Assembly: GCA_965644295.1 (NCBI GenBank)
Contig: CBFFRP010000247.1
Coordinates: 1-64,000, forward strand
Source: Paraphysomonas bandaiensis
Taxonomy: Eukaryota > Chrysophyceae
DNA length: 64,000 nucleotides
Reading direction: 5' to 3'
The translations under genes and the position numbers were made by a program. Below the pieces are notes generated by a model. It saw nothing but the letters and a program-made list of their open reading frames with translations, was not told where the DNA came from and made no database searches. Of the stretch, positions 49,502 to 62,492 are shown one piece after another (within the stretch, counting starts at the first letter, position 1; every line of letters starts with the position of its first letter).

Positions 49502-50219
49502 GCGCGTGTCCAATGCTGCTGATGTTTGTGAAATTACTGGTAGTAGTTGTCTTAGTTGAGGGGGCAGTGCAGTAATTGGGAGAAAGTAGTTTTGTTCTTA
49601 TGAAATGCATGTCGAGCTATTAACTAAGATGCATGCTGACTGACTCGCAGCGTTTCTTGATGAGTTAGTTTTTTAAATACATTGCGGCACAAGTCAAGAT
49701 CTTATTCACGCACTGCAAAAGATAGTCAGAAAGTACACTGTACATATGTATATAGTATATATGTATAATGTATATCACATATCACCTAGAGAGGTTGATC
49801 TCTAGAGCTGAAGGTAGTACGATATTAGTGCAACAACAAAATAGTTTTGAAAGTTACAAGATACTGCAGGATTGAAGTCCACTACGAACCGGTGCAGCGG
49901 AATGTACATAGTGTATAGTAGTATCAGGCTTTATACAGTTTTCTGCAGTCGAAACCACGGATATTTAGAGTTTGGTCAAGTAAATAATTTGTTTTGCATA
50001 CTTTTTTCTTTTTCCAGTTTAAAAAAATTATACTCGGTTATATAATTATAATTTACAGTAGTGTATCATTAATCTAGAAATGTCTGATAACTTAACACCA
50101 GAATCCATTTCAAGGGTTTTTTTTACCCATCTTGAGAACTTTGATGATGGCCGTCAAAACTGGAATGCAGAGAATGTCAAAAAAAGAAGATTATAGTGTC
50201 GACTGTCGTCTCACTGACT
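49502..50219. other. Intergenic, no gene seen
   Basis: A small inverted repeat CTAGAGA/TCTCTAG lies near 49787-49806. A short frame at 50080 ends after 38 residues and may belong to the transposase relic that follows. Confidence 0.4.
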
Positions 50220-50462
50220 TAACGACACCAAGCATACCAACAACAAAAGCGACTACGCACGACCAAACCAACTAAGTATCGCTGGTGGAAGCACATTTAC
50301 TCCACTACTAATTGTGTAGAAAGGCTTATCGGAATCAACATGAATGATCTGCGCAAACCTATGGTACCTCATCGATTGGAGGCTCTTATGTTCTTCCGCA
50401 TTAAGAGACCTCTGCGGAATGCAAGTACAGGTGAAGATGCTATTTGCTATTTGTGCTTGTAA
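50220..50462 (+). pseudogene. hAT-type transposase remnant (C-terminal dimerisation part)
   Basis: Translated from about 50270, the sequence reads YRWWKHIYSTTNCVERLIGI and MNDLRKPMVPHRLEALMFF, the pattern of the hAT dimerisation domain (sER.Fs..G...t..R..l.p...E.L.f.k). No upstream DDE or zinc-finger part is recognisable. It is a short decayed piece. Confidence 0.5.
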
Positions 50463-51179
50463 TTAGTAGCTTATTAAATTAGACAATAGCTGCTATAACG
50501 CAGAACTAATAATTGTTAGTAAACAGCCCTGACGCGAATGAGTAAATATCTTAATAAAAACAAACAATTTATAATTAATACACCAACACCCTCCATCATA
50601 GTTGAAGAGACTCAAACTCGTTTAGTACTAATTTATGGTGATTATAATCAGTTTTGAAATAAAATGAGTTCCTTAAGTTGGTATACTGGTTGAGCACCAA
50701 GTTGGAGTTCGTAAATAATTAATGATTACTATTGAAGAATGAAAACAATGTCGATGAGTACTAGAAGAAATTTCTTCTGGGAGGATGAAAAACACGCTTT
50801 CAAAGAGACAAACTGAAAACAAACGTGTTTGAAGTAAGAACGAATGTCGAAGTGGTGTGTGGGAAGATTGGAAACAACTTGGATGAAAGGGCAATTTCCA
50901 ACATTTTTCCATCAAACGATTCGCGAATAAGTCCCCATACTTTACACTTACACAGTGATGCATCTCGATCGTCGACGTCACGACTGGTACTATTTTCGAG
51001 CGATCAAAAGAATGATAACTGCATTATTGCTTTGAACTAGCTGCGATAGTGAAGGCCGTGATGTCGCCATGTTGTCCGACTCATTATCATCACAACACTA
51101 CGTAAACATATTCGCATCCAAGACATTTTAAACTGCTCTTTATATGTTCCGCCGAAAATTCGTCATAACAGAGAGACTT
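50463..51179. other. Intergenic, no gene seen
   Basis: A frame of 102 residues at 50673-50981 on the minus strand has no domain and is probably chance. No repeats stand out. Confidence 0.4.
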
Positions 51180-52067
51180 CTATACACATTCAAAATACAA
51201 ATTACCAATAAAATTGGACCAACCTAATTCCACAGAAGTTGCAAAAAGCGTATACAAATACTTACGATCGCTCCCCATTCGACGAGCCTTCAAAATGCAA
51301 TCAATGTAATGTCTGCGCGATCGGGAACGACCCGATGTCAACGAAACAGGAAATGGAACTCCCACTGAAAGAAGAGCAAATGCCGCCAACAACCGACAAA
51401 GACGACCATTGCCGTCAGCAAACGGGTGCACAGTTATTAAATCATAAAACAGGTTCGCCGCAATAATGATTGGGTTCTTTTCACCCACTTTTTTATCATA
51501 ATTAAACGCGCGTACAATTTTTTCGACCGATGGGGCAATGTATTCATGTGACAAATAAACATAGTCTCCTGCATGAACACTATGTGTTCGATACCCATGA
51601 GGGATTCTTTCTCCATTCTCATAGGTCGCATTCTGCATGAGGAGTTGGTGCGCTCTCAAAATAATTTCACTTGAAAGTTCACGCTCATATAGATATTTTC
51701 CATCGGTTTGAGTTTCACATAAATAACGATACGCATTTAGATGATGAATCATTTGCGCCTTTGACACACGCCCATCTGATGTTTCGCCATCCGCCTTCCA
51801 GTTTTCTGTTAAGTGAGTGTCTATTTCACGACTAGCAAACAACTCACTCAAGATGCGATAAGTTTCATGCTCTTGAGCAGATTTTGGAAGTGTTCCTTCA
51901 AGTTTATTGCTGGTATAAATCATCGCAATGGATTTATTCCAACGAAACTCTTTCATACGAGGGTGTGACTTATAGACAGAAGCATACTGAGAGAACTTCG
52001 GAAGGATCTGACGCAGATGCTCATAGTCTCCGTCTGTCATCCAGTAGGCTTCAGTTAACATACTCAT
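51180..52067 (-). CDS. Fic-domain protein, intronless
   Basis: This is a 295-residue member of the Fic/Doc family, which transfers AMP or other phosphate-containing groups to hydroxyl side chains of target proteins. The active-site motif HPFADGNGRLCR (near residue 215) is fully canonical (HxFx(D/E)GNGRxxR). An upstream SNKLEG (near residue 53) matches the (S/T)xxxE(G/N) autoinhibitory helix, placed N-terminally as in class II Fic proteins. No TPR, signal peptide or membrane anchor is present, unlike eukaryotic FICD. The lack of introns in an intron-rich neighbourhood and the bacterial-type layout suggest acquisition from bacteria, but no tree was made. The frame is intact. Confidence 0.82.
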   Translation of the reverse strand: MSMLTEAYWMTDGDYEHLRQILPKFSQYASVYKSHPRMKEFRWNKSIAMIYTSNKLEGTLPKSAQEHETYRILSELFASREIDTHLTENWKADGETSDGRVSKAQMIHHLNAYRYLCETQTDGKYLYERELSSEIILRAHQLLMQNATYENGERIPHGYRTHSVHAGDYVYLSHEYIAPSVEKIVRAFNYDKKVGEKNPIIIAANLFYDLITVHPFADGNGRLCRLLAAFALLSVGVPFPVSLTSGRSRSRRHYIDCILKARRMGSDRKYLYTLFATSVELGWSNFIGNLYFECV

Positions 52068-52199
52068 ATGAATGGATGGTATCAGTATGAAGGGAGGGGG
52101 ACAGTGGAGTGTGTCTAGAGGTGTATAGAGACTCTAGAGCTGCCCTTGAATGAGATGAGAGTGAGCTGAGATGATGGCCACCTCCAGACCTCATCATGA

Positions 52200-52300
52200 C
52201 ACTGCTGTATGCATATAGTGTACCTGGAGACTACTATACATGTACATGTACATATACACATGATGCATATAGTGTACCTGTAGACTACTATACATGTACA
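52200..52300. repeat. Short tandem duplication, GCATATAGTGTACCTG phrase
   Basis: GCATATAGTGTACCTG occurs at about 52210 and 52266, each followed by GACTACTATACATGTACATG. The period is about 56 bp. It lies in the divergent space between the Fic and sulfotransferase genes. Confidence 0.7.
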
Positions 52301-52553
52301 TGGATATGATTGTACAGCGCTCGTGTTTCTTGGTTGTTCCTTGCGGTGGGTAAAAAACATACAGAGACATGATGAAAACCCCCCTTTTTATAGGAGAAAC
52401 AGTCAAAAAACAGTGTGTGTTAAGAAAAGGGGGGTTTCATGGCATATATACTCTGTAGGTGAGATTCCATACATAAGCATGTATGTATGTATGTATGTAT
52501 GTCTATATGGGTGTGATCATCATTCAGATGCATGTAATGTAACATACATACAT

Positions 52554-53666
52554 ATGCCCCTCTCTCTCCTCCTCCTCCTCCTCCTCCTCCTCCCCCTCCA
52601 TCTCTCCATCTCCCTCCCCCCTGCATACATCCATATAGGTCCCTATAAGACAGGCTCCTCCTACCTTCAGCAGATCATCCACTCCTCGTACAGTGACCCC
52701 TCTGCAGCCCATAGCAACCCCTCGACAGCCCTCCCTACATACATACACTGTCCCTTCACATCCCCTAAAGAAGGCTTATACACTATACCTGATCTGATAG
52801 GCAATACGGGGAGGGTGTCTGAGCGCATGAGAGCATACAGAGAGGCACACGAGGGCATCATCATATCAGCAGAGGCATTAGCGGATCAGCCCATAGATAA
52901 CATACATAAACTATCACACAGTCTATCAGGATTCAATGTGACGATTATCATGTACTATAGGGAGTGGTCCAATCAAGCTGTGTCTATGTTCAATCAGGAG
53001 GCTAAGGGTGTGGGGCAGTTCTTTCAAGATAAGAATGCGTATTTCTCCTCTTGGCTGTACTCTCATATGAACTATAGAGTCTTACAGAAGAAAATTGATT
53101 TTGAGAACACAGCTCAGAATTATATCAGTGTGTTTGGGGAGAATCACGTTGTTATTGTAGATTATTATGGTGTATTAGCTGCAGGTCGGGATTTGGCGTA
53201 TCCGATTCTCTGTGACATAGTTAGGGGGGCGTGCTCTGAATCCCATGTCACAACGGAAACAGGTACAGTTTCGAAAACTGTAAATCCTAGCGTTTCTCTA
53301 GTGCCACGGCAAATGCGTCGCGCGTTTCAACTTTTTGCCCTTTCTCATGAATGTACATATGATGACTACGCGAATGGCAACCGCCTGTTGAAACACTCGT
53401 GGGGATCACTGGAGCGTTTACTAGTCACCTCAGATATAAGCATGCTTGCAGCATATGGATTATATTTGGACCAGCGTATACGAGACAAGTTCGGTAAGCG
53501 GATGATCTATGCCAACCGTACAGCCAATGTGCGTGCAGCTTCTCAAATGAAGCCAGTACAGAGTGTTAATATTGATGCTGTATTCCGCGACCCGAAAATG
53601 ATTAAAGAGTTTCATCGTATCTTAGATGAGCTGCGACGAAACGGCAAATGTGGCCACAGTAGTTAG
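52554..53666 (+). CDS. Sulfotransferase-like type II membrane protein
   Basis: This probable carbohydrate or protein sulfotransferase has 371 residues with the ATG at 52554. That ATG is chosen because it starts a hydrophobic segment (MPLSLLLLLLLLLP) suitable as a signal anchor for Golgi location. The segment is encoded by a CTC trinucleotide run (52569-52592). The 5'-phosphosulfate-binding loop is HIGPYKTGSSYLQQ. The later VTIIMYYREWSNQAVSMFNQ fits the 3'-phosphate-binding segment with its Arg and Ser. The HIGP.KTG form is common in stramenopile and algal proteins of this type. The acceptor is unknown. It seems intronless. A short TATG run (52480-52502) lies upstream of the start. Confidence 0.6.
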   Translation: MPLSLLLLLLLLLPLHLSISLPPAYIHIGPYKTGSSYLQQIIHSSYSDPSAAHSNPSTALPTYIHCPFTSPKEGLYTIPDLIGNTGRVSERMRAYREAHEGIIISAEALADQPIDNIHKLSHSLSGFNVTIIMYYREWSNQAVSMFNQEAKGVGQFFQDKNAYFSSWLYSHMNYRVLQKKIDFENTAQNYISVFGENHVVIVDYYGVLAAGRDLAYPILCDIVRGACSESHVTTETGTVSKTVNPSVSLVPRQMRRAFQLFALSHECTYDDYANGNRLLKHSWGSLERLLVTSDISMLAAYGLYLDQRIRDKFGKRMIYANRTANVRAASQMKPVQSVNIDAVFRDPKMIKEFHRILDELRRNGKCGHSS

Positions 53667-54514
53667 CACCTCATATATAAAAGTGTAATAGATCCTACGA
53701 AACTGTGTATGGTAGTATGCCCAGTATGCCCTCCTTATATGTGTACTACTGTTGACGTACTCAGACACATTTACTAGTATTTTGTGTGTAATATTAGCAT
53801 TCAGTGCTACAAAGGTTTTTAGTTAATACATCGTCATGCGATTTTGAACAACAAACAACAGTCAGTAATAAGCAATGTTATATAACTTGATAACGCGTTT
53901 CACATAGTATAAATAATTACCAATTATATTTTGTACAGTATACAAATATTAACTCACTTATTGCTAAGTAGCCTCCATGTAATAGAACAGCTTGAAACTG
54001 CCCGTGACGTCTGTTATAAGCATGGAACTTATATATACATAATTGATATTTGATATCATACAATACCGCAGAAAATGTGTAATGCATGAATATGAGTAGT
54101 TTTTTGTGTAACAAATACTAGGAATGTGTATTTCAGTTAATCATTGAGTAGAAAATATTTAACAATGTCACTAATCTGCACTATATAACTACTCGATCCT
54201 ACTAAAAATTGGTCGCGTGTAAAAGCAACACACATGACAGTGTCAGAATACAAACGGAATTAAAACGTTAATAACATTTACAATAATAAGCATGTGAAAC
54301 GTTATACTACTGTAGTACCAATATCAAAGTAGTCATAAAATAATATACATTATCTCCAAGTTGTACATAACTGCAACAAAGAAAGTAGCTATGAGAGCAC
54401 TTCGATAAAGCTAGCTACATTACGCCATAAATACAACAGAGCTCTGTTGAATATATGCGTACTGGATCACACTCAGAAGCGAAAAAGCACAAAAAAAATA
54501 CCTCGGCGTCAAGT
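53667..54514. other. Intergenic, no gene seen
   Basis: An AT-rich spacer between convergent 3' ends. No repeat or gene is seen. Confidence 0.5.
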
Positions 54515-57500
54515 TTAGCTCTCCATGCGAGAGCCATCGTCCAGAGCCCCCATGAACGCCTGTGCACCACCCTTATGAATCCACCATTGAAAGAGGCTCT
54601 TTTGTATCACTAAAGATGCCATTGCCTGTCTCTTCACCCTTCGAAAAGACTTCCGTGCAAGCATTCCTCTAGTGGCGGCCTGTAGAGTGGCGGCAGCTTC
54701 ATCACTGGTTATACTTCTCGTCGGATCAGCACTAGATGACAGTATTGCCTCTTCACGCTCGGACTTAGAGACAGAAGACACGAGGTCTCTTTCGATATCC
54801 CTGCTCTCCTGCTTGCGCTTTCCGCCCACCCGTGCCTCGTACTCCCCGGCGCCTATCGACAAAGTACTGGAAGGGATAGATTCACGCGGTTTACGTATTC
54901 GACTAACAGATCCACCTCGTCGCTCTCGCCATGCCAGCTGCAGTATTCTAGCTGCATCTCTGAGATTGGTGTAGTTCTTGCGTAACAGCCATGTCCGCAC
55001 ATTACTCTGAATCAAACGGACCTCCTCCTCAACTGCATTAATCTCTTGTGGTCCCATCATGGACATCGCCAGATCCAGTGATTCCTTGTCGGTTTCGCTA
55101 AGAACACTCTGCACCTCAAAATCATCCGGAGTACGCGCCCCTGATTGACCGCCTCCAAGGGATAGAGACAGGGCGCACTTGTCTGTGAGGGAGAGAGAAG
55201 AAAGAGCCCCTTGTAGCAAAGTCATATTCGATACACCAGTCTCTCCTGACATTGACTCGAGGGTGATCGTAGGAGAAGAAACACCACTGCTGCTTGGTGG
55301 CGAGCACATACTTGACCTATTATCTGCAGCACAGGTGGTGGCTAGTGGAGGGTCAGATACGTGCATATGAACTTCTGGGGTCCCTTGTGGTCTATACCAA
55401 ACATCCCAAAATATATTTCAGTGAGATTCACTCAAAATTCGAGTTAAATATTCACTTACCCTTCTCGCAAACTGGACTTCTCTGGTGGAACAGTATCTGG
55501 TGACGACACGCGAATGGGGGAGGTCGAAAACTGACCCTTCATGGGGGAAGAACGTAAATTGGTATGACATGGTGCTGACACTGGGATACTTGCAGGGACA
55601 TCAGCGTCAGCTGGACACAGACGAGACCAGTATGAGGACAGAGATGGGGGGCCAGCCTGGAGTGAACTCTCTGCCGGGGTCAACCCGCTAGCGTTTCTGA
55701 TAGTGATGTCTGCTCCAGCTTCCACAAGTAGGTGCACAACATCTCCGTGACCTGCATGGGCAGCAAGGTGGAGCGCAGTAGATCCGCACCTTGTAAGGCG
55801 GTTTACATTGACTCCTTTGTCTATTAGCTTCGACACAAGTGTTGGGAGATTAAAAAGACAACAATAGTGTAGAAGAGAGTATCCACTACGTGAAGGCGTA
55901 AGCTCAACACAAAATATAGTATTCTACGTACCTAGGGTCAAGATGATCAAGTTCTGCTTGCAAGTCGTCATCCATAGTTGCTATCTGTACTAGCTGCTGT
56001 ACCACCCTCAATAAGAACTGGTCCATGAGTCTCTCTAGATCTGCAGACGACAACGTAGATAGCGCCTTGTCATCTAACCAACCGTCCTCTGACTGTGCCG
56101 GACTGTAGAGGGTCCCTGCCTCGAACATTGGTCCCGGTGAACGTAGATGCGAACTGTCAGTAGTTTGGGTTAAAAGACGCTCCACTATGCGTATCTTGTG
56201 AGTGCGGCTCTCGTCCATAAGTGACGACGGACTACAGAAGACACAAAACGATTAGTATAAGTATCATTATCACAGACAAAACGCACGTTGGAGGAATGGG
56301 GGGTGCGACGGGAGGCTCAAATATGAAAGGTGATTGAGACGGGCCAGCTAGAAGTACATTCTGTTGACAAGTTTAATGTCAAGAGAGATACATACAAAAT
56401 ACATAATAACAACATACTTCATCCGACACCACTGATATTGTGCAACTGCATGGTAGTAAGCACGATGGAGACAAAGGAGGGGAAAGTAGGCGGAGTACAC
56501 AGGGCGCAACCACCTCGACAGGGACAGATAGAGAGATGGGGAAGGAACCCCCACTAGATGAGAATAAGCCTAGAGCTCTACCAGGAGGAATTTGTATTGG
56601 GGCATCAAGACAAAGCAGAATTTTGGTCCCACCCCCGGCACCACCAGATGGAGGAGAAAAGTCTAGGATCCCCACAGGAACAAATAATGGGGGCAATGCT
56701 GGTGAGGGGGACATCGAACCATCCGGAGCACCACAACCAAGCCCACCATCATTTTCTAGATCCATGCATAGAACAGGTGAGCTGTCACCACAACTATCAC
56801 CGCGACCCAAATCCACGAATATCTACAATTTTACCATCACGGTCAACAAAACCACAATTAGTAATTTTGAAGCACAGCAGATGTCTAGCTTGGTTTGTAG
56901 TAATACCTGGTAGTCTATGGCATCATCGAACAAAGCATCTAACTCCGCCTCGGACTGCCCCTGTGGATGAGCGCGTTGTTCAGGCCAGTCGTGAGACTGT
57001 TGCTGACTCTTTTGCGATGGACGGCGCATGTAAGCGTCTCCAGCACAGTGACGGTAGTGAACAAGATATATGGCTGCTTTAGAAGGAGCAAGTCGGTAGC
57101 ACCGTCTGCGAAAGAACTATCCAGTGGTATGTTAATATATAACATGATATCACAGAAGAAACTTACAGAGTCCGCAGATGCAGTGGCGTAGAGACCTGTT
57201 ACAGTATGTACTCCATGTGTGAGGAGCTTTAAGTACTGCTCATTCTCTTTACTACTGCCTTTCTTCTTCACCCAATCAATCCCATCAGATTTAAAGTCAG
57301 GAACCACATTACGATCGAATAAATACATCTCCCCACCTATCATACGAGTTCACTGTATAATCATATTGCTCGATCTCCTGTACGTACCTCGCGGACAGTG
57401 AGGCTTTACAATTGATAATTTAAATCCCATTAGTTCATGATTGGTCAAGATCTCATGGATCTCTTCAGGAGTTAACCAGCGCTCTTTGGCTGCCTCCACT

Positions 57501-57529
57501 ATACTGTTACGCCACTTCTGGTAGTCCAT
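54515..57529 (-). CDS. Calmodulin-binding transcription activator (CAMTA)
   Basis: This is a DNA-binding transcription factor that responds to calcium-calmodulin. The CG-1 domain spans the first three exons (57529-57388, about 57341-57177, 57110-56912). Its motifs are ERWLTPEEIHEIL, MYLFDRNVVPDFKSDGIDW with VKKKG, and a RCYRLAPSK then IYLVHYRHC ending. A TIG/IPT domain follows (about 56770-56440; GILDFSPPSGGAGGGTKILL). Ankyrin repeats are next (about 55836-55650; CGSTALHLAAHAGHGDVVHL). Near the C-terminus are IQ-type calmodulin-binding helices (EEVRLIQSNVRTWLLRKNY; AATLQAATRGMLARKSF). Domain order is as in plant and animal CAMTAs. Several Ser/Pro-rich introns and linkers are not exactly placed. 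No nuclear signal stands out. Confidence 0.85.
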
Positions 57530-57656
57530 ATAAGTACACCACCCCTCGATCACACTACACTGATAACATCTCCTCTGAGATCATCATACAATAAGAGATT
57601 ATACGGATATAATATCTACGTCGATCCCCATAACAATAGAAACACTCTACCATATG

Positions 57657-58296
57657 ATACATACATACATACATACATACATACATACATACATACATAC
57701 ATACATACATACATACATACATACATACATACATACATACATACATACATACATACATACATACATACATACATACATACATACATACATACATACATAC
57801 ATGCATACATACATACATACATACATACATACATACATACATACATACATACATACATACATACATACATACATACATACATACATACATACATACATAC
57901 ATACATACATACATACATACATACATACATACATACATACATACATACATACATACATACATACATACATACATACATACATACATACATACATACATAC
58001 ATACATACATACATACATACATACATACATACATACATACATACATACATACATACATACATACATACATACATACATACATACATACATACATACATAC
58101 ATACATACATACATACATACATACATACATACATACATACATACATACATACATACATACATACATACATACATACATACATACATACATACATACATAC
58201 ATACATACATACATACATACATACATACATACATACATACATACATACATACATACATACATACATACATACATACATACATACATACATACATAC
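57657..58296. repeat. ATAC tetranucleotide array, 160 units
   Basis: A 640-bp array with one substitution (57803). It starts 128 bp upstream of the CAMTA ATG. Reading frames inside it (MYVC or HTYI repeats) are artefacts. Confidence 0.98.
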
Positions 58297-59236
58297 GCAC
58301 TAGCTATGACACAACTTACTTACTGAAGTCTGTATAGTATCACAGCTAGAGAAGTGAAGTCACGAAGTGAGAATTGATCCTCCAATCAACTGCATGTATC
58401 ATATATTGATATGGTATAGCATACAGCAGTTCACTTATCTTGTCTATTCGTATAGTTACTTACATCACAGTACGATGAATACCGCAAGTATTGTACGTGA
58501 TAAAGTCATGTATGATGTTGTATAGCTAGACAAAAATCAATACGACATAGATTGTTATTGTTAGCCTGTATTACGGTATTCTATGTATTCTATTCTATTG
58601 TTAATATTGTAAACTAGTGAACCCTGAAGCATATCTTGGTCGCTATATTACCTTAAAAGCTAATCGAGAGAGAGTTGTTTTGAAGTGTTTTGTTATTTAA
58701 ATTCATTATTATGTATATATAAAACTTCTAAAAGTATTTATATATTTTATATTTGTTTTATAGCTCGAGGCCCGCTGTAAAGTGGGCGTATATGACAAAT
58801 ATAAAATAGAATCCTTTGGCCGGATGGAAAACGAATTTTCCAGTGCTAGGGTATAATAAATAATAAATTGCAATAGCATTGAAATATAACTTGGCGTGTC
58901 TGAGGATCTGCCTTCGAAACTTGATTCATAAATATTCTTTGCTTAACATTGTGTAACATACTAATAAAGAAATTAGCATTTTGTGATTAATTAGAGAAAA
59001 GGCAAGTTAGTGTTACGACCAAATTTTAATAGCGCGCGTTACACTTGCACAGTACACTAATCTGCACTACTCACATCAACCTTTATTACTTAAATACTTT
59101 ATGACTTTTGATCACAGCTGTGCACCTGATTACAACATTAAGGCAACGAACATAAAATATCAATGCTAACCTCAGAGTGCGTATTGACACATAAATTCCG
59201 CGCAAAGGAGTAGGAGCGGTAGCACAGGTCCCTGCC
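58297..59236. other. Intergenic, no gene seen
   Basis: The spacer runs from the CAMTA-side array to the 3' end of the CDPK gene. I see no gene or repeat. Confidence 0.45.
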
Positions 59237-61239
59237 TTATAGAGACATCGCCCTGCTATCAACCGAACTACCTAGCTCAATATCTGAGATACCATCGAGC
59301 GACATCATTGATCGCGAAATCCTCGATGGTAATAAAACGGCGTTGTAGAATCTTTCGAACTCCTCGAAATCTGAAATACTTAGTAGGGTGAAACTAAACC
59401 AAAAATATAAAAATACCGATGGATCCGTTCTGCTTCCAGTTAATGTGCTCGAATACAGCTTCAATATTCAGTACCGTAACATCACAGTCACTTGTTACCA
59501 ACAACGGACCGGCGCCATCATGAAGCAGGCAACACATGACGAGCTGGACAACAGTTATACACACAAGTGATTGTGCAATTTTCGCACCTCTAGCTCTTCT
59601 TTGCTTATACTGCCGTCTTCATCTACATCGAACACTTTAAAATAAAGTTTAGCCGCTTCTAACTCCTCGTGTTCTGTTTTAGAGGGTTGCAAAGCAACTA
59701 AATTTAATAAAAACTCTTTCATATCAACCGTCCCATCCCCGTTGGTGTCGAAGATGTCGAATATGTCCTTTCTGGCAAGAATTTCCAATCCGGCACATCT
59801 AACCAGATAGCAAAAGGCGGAATAATTAATCTCCTTATCGCAAGTCAGCCGACGACGCTTGTGGGAAGGAGCTTCCTCTTCGCTATTGTTATCAGAATTT
59901 GCGGAGTAGTCATATATGGCTTCTACAAGCTTCAGTTTTAACTGTCGAATTTTGGCTCCTAAATTTTGCCAGGAGTTATCGCCGTCCGTGGTCGGCTCAT
60001 CGTCCTCCGACTCAGATCGCTTCTTTAGAAAAGGGAGAACTTCCTCAAAGCTTTCTCGTCGTAACTTGTGACTGTCTTCAATTCGAAGGGCGAGAAAAGC
60101 GCGCTTGATCTTATTTCGCAATGCCAGTTTCTTAATACGTTGAGTGTAGTCGTCTCCAAAGTCTCGTTCAACACCAGTACTTGGGTTATTAATCCAAGGG
60201 TGGGCAAGAATAGCATCAATATCAAGTCTTTCCTGCGGATTTTTGTTTAGCATTTTAGAAACCAGGTCTTTAGCTTCCGATGAAATTCCATTCCAAGCCG
60301 TTCCCGTCATAGGGCTATACGTCAAACGTGTTATCTGGTATCGGTGCTGAGGATTACTGTGAAAAGGTGGATGACCAGCAAGCATTGTGTATAGAATACA
60401 TCCCGCCTGCCATATATCAGTTTTGGGGGAGTATTCAAAGTGTAAAATTGACTCAGGAGCATACATTCCTTCCGTGCCAACCAAGGGAGGACAGCGAAGA
60501 ACTTTATTATTGCCGGGAAGACGCACCATGAGCCCAAAGTCAATAAGCTTGATGGCAGATGGTTCGGAGCAGGAAACATAAACCATATTGTCTATCTTTA
60601 AATCTCTATTCACTTGTCATAATAACAACGGCATCATATATGAGTCGTACCTGTGAATATATCCGTTTTGATGCAGGGTTCGTAAAGCCAACATCGCGGT
60701 CTTGAATGAGTATGCCAGGTAGCGTTCCGTAATATGGTTACGTTGTATTATACGTTCAAACAAATCACCACCACACAGCTTCTCCATGACGATTACAGGG
60801 TAGGACTTACGAAACTTTTTATCTGGAACTACAACGGGTTATATGTCACAAAATAAAAGGTCTAACGTACTCAATCCTTCAGGGGTATCATCAAACACTC
60901 CAATAAGTTGTACAGAGCCCTCAACACCGCGAAGCGAAACCATTAACTCAATTTCTCTAGCAATATTTGCCGGGTGTGGCGGCTGGCGAGTATAACCAAA
61001 AAATTTCATTGCAACTTCACTGCCATCCGACAATCGTTTAGCAGAGTACACCTAAAGATAAAAAACTTCATAGTAAACAGATATTCAAGTAGATGTAGTG
61101 TAAGAGTAACCTTCCCCCATCCACCTTCCTGTAATACACTATACTTTAGTTCGATATACTTAGATGCATATACAGTCACCTGAATTTGAGGAAACTGAAT
61201 TTCATAATCGGAATACTGAACAACAGGAGCAAGTGACAT
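59237..61239 (-). CDS. Calcium-dependent protein kinase (CDPK-like)
   Basis: Six exons encode about 570 residues. The Gly-loop (LQEGGWGKVYSAKR) is split by an intron at about 61110-61054. Then come VAMKFFGY with the ATP Lys, VIVMEKLCGGDLFERII, and an HRDLKIDN catalytic loop formed across the splice near 60605. Further on are DFGLMV, GTEGMYAPES, DIWQAGCILYTMLAGHPPF, and HPWI. An acidic linker (about 60010-59880) follows. The C-terminus has EF-hands DTNGDGTVDMKEF and DVDEDGSISKEEL and a weaker NGSIDFEEF in the last exons (about 59537-59417, then 59371-59237). Kinase plus EF-hands is the CDPK layout of alveolates, plants and stramenopiles. All kinase residues are present. It is divergent from the calmodulin-like gene across the 788-bp array. 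Confidence 0.83.
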
Positions 61240-61512
61240 TATTGGAATGAAGATCTTGAAAAGAAATGACTGTAAGGCTTAATGACTTGTTTTAAGATTG
61301 CAGTTTGTTGGAGTAACTCATGAAGTATGTATGCATATCTAGCGCTGGCTGTGAGGATAGTATCCCATGCCTCCTTTATTTGGACACATCTGGAAATCTT
61401 GATGTGAATCAGTTAGTTGATTGGACGGGCTACATGTATAGCTGAGATCAGAACAGGGATGGATATAGGGATGAAGTGGTCCACTTACGGGCTACATCTC
61501 CATCTCTATGGG

Positions 61513-62300
61513 ACATACATACATACATACATACATACATACATACATACATACATACATACATACATACACACATACATACATACATACATACATACAT
61601 ACATACATACATACATACATACATACATACATACATACATACATACATACATACATACATACATACATACATACATACATACATACATACATACATACAT
61701 ACATACATACATACATACATACATACATACATACATACATACATACATACATACATACATACATACATACATACATACATACATACATACATACATACAT
61801 ACATACATACATACATACATACATACATACATACATACATACATACATACATACATACATACATACATACATACATACATACATACATACATACATACAT
61901 ACATACATACATACACATACATACATACATACATACATACATACATACATACATACATACATACATACATACATACATACATACATACATACATACATAC
62001 ATACATACATACATACACATACATACATACATACATACATACATACATACATACATACATACATACATACATACATACATACATACATACATACATACAT
62101 ACATACATACATACATACATACATACATACATACATACATACATACATACATACATACATACATACATACATACATACATACATACATACATACATACAT
62201 ACATACATACATACATACATACATACATACATACATACATACATACATACATACATACATACATACATACATACATACATACATACATACATACATACAT
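61513..62300. repeat. ATAC tetranucleotide array, about 197 units
   Basis: A 788-bp array lies between the divergent CDPK (ATG at 61239) and calmodulin-like (ATG at 62493) genes. It has a T to C change near 61572 and two identical 2-bp deletions giving ATACACATAC near 61913 and 62015. These lie about 102 bp apart, so an internal block was probably duplicated. Confidence 0.98.
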
Positions 62301-62492
62301 GTGGGATCTCTGGTGGGGTGTAGAGGTACGTGTACAGAGGTATCGTAGATTGCTTTGCGTTACATACGATACGTATCTAAACCATCAAGTCACTAGACTC
62401 TAGCGCATATAGAACACCATATCACTTCATCATCATTCTCTGGCTGGTCTATACAGACAGTGCATGCCGTATCATTGTATCTGTTCTATTGA

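Noticed and set aside
52420-52748. Gly-rich and Glu-rich minus-strand frames
   Set aside because: They come from the CTC trinucleotide run that encodes the Leu-rich anchor of the sulfotransferase-like gene on the other strand.
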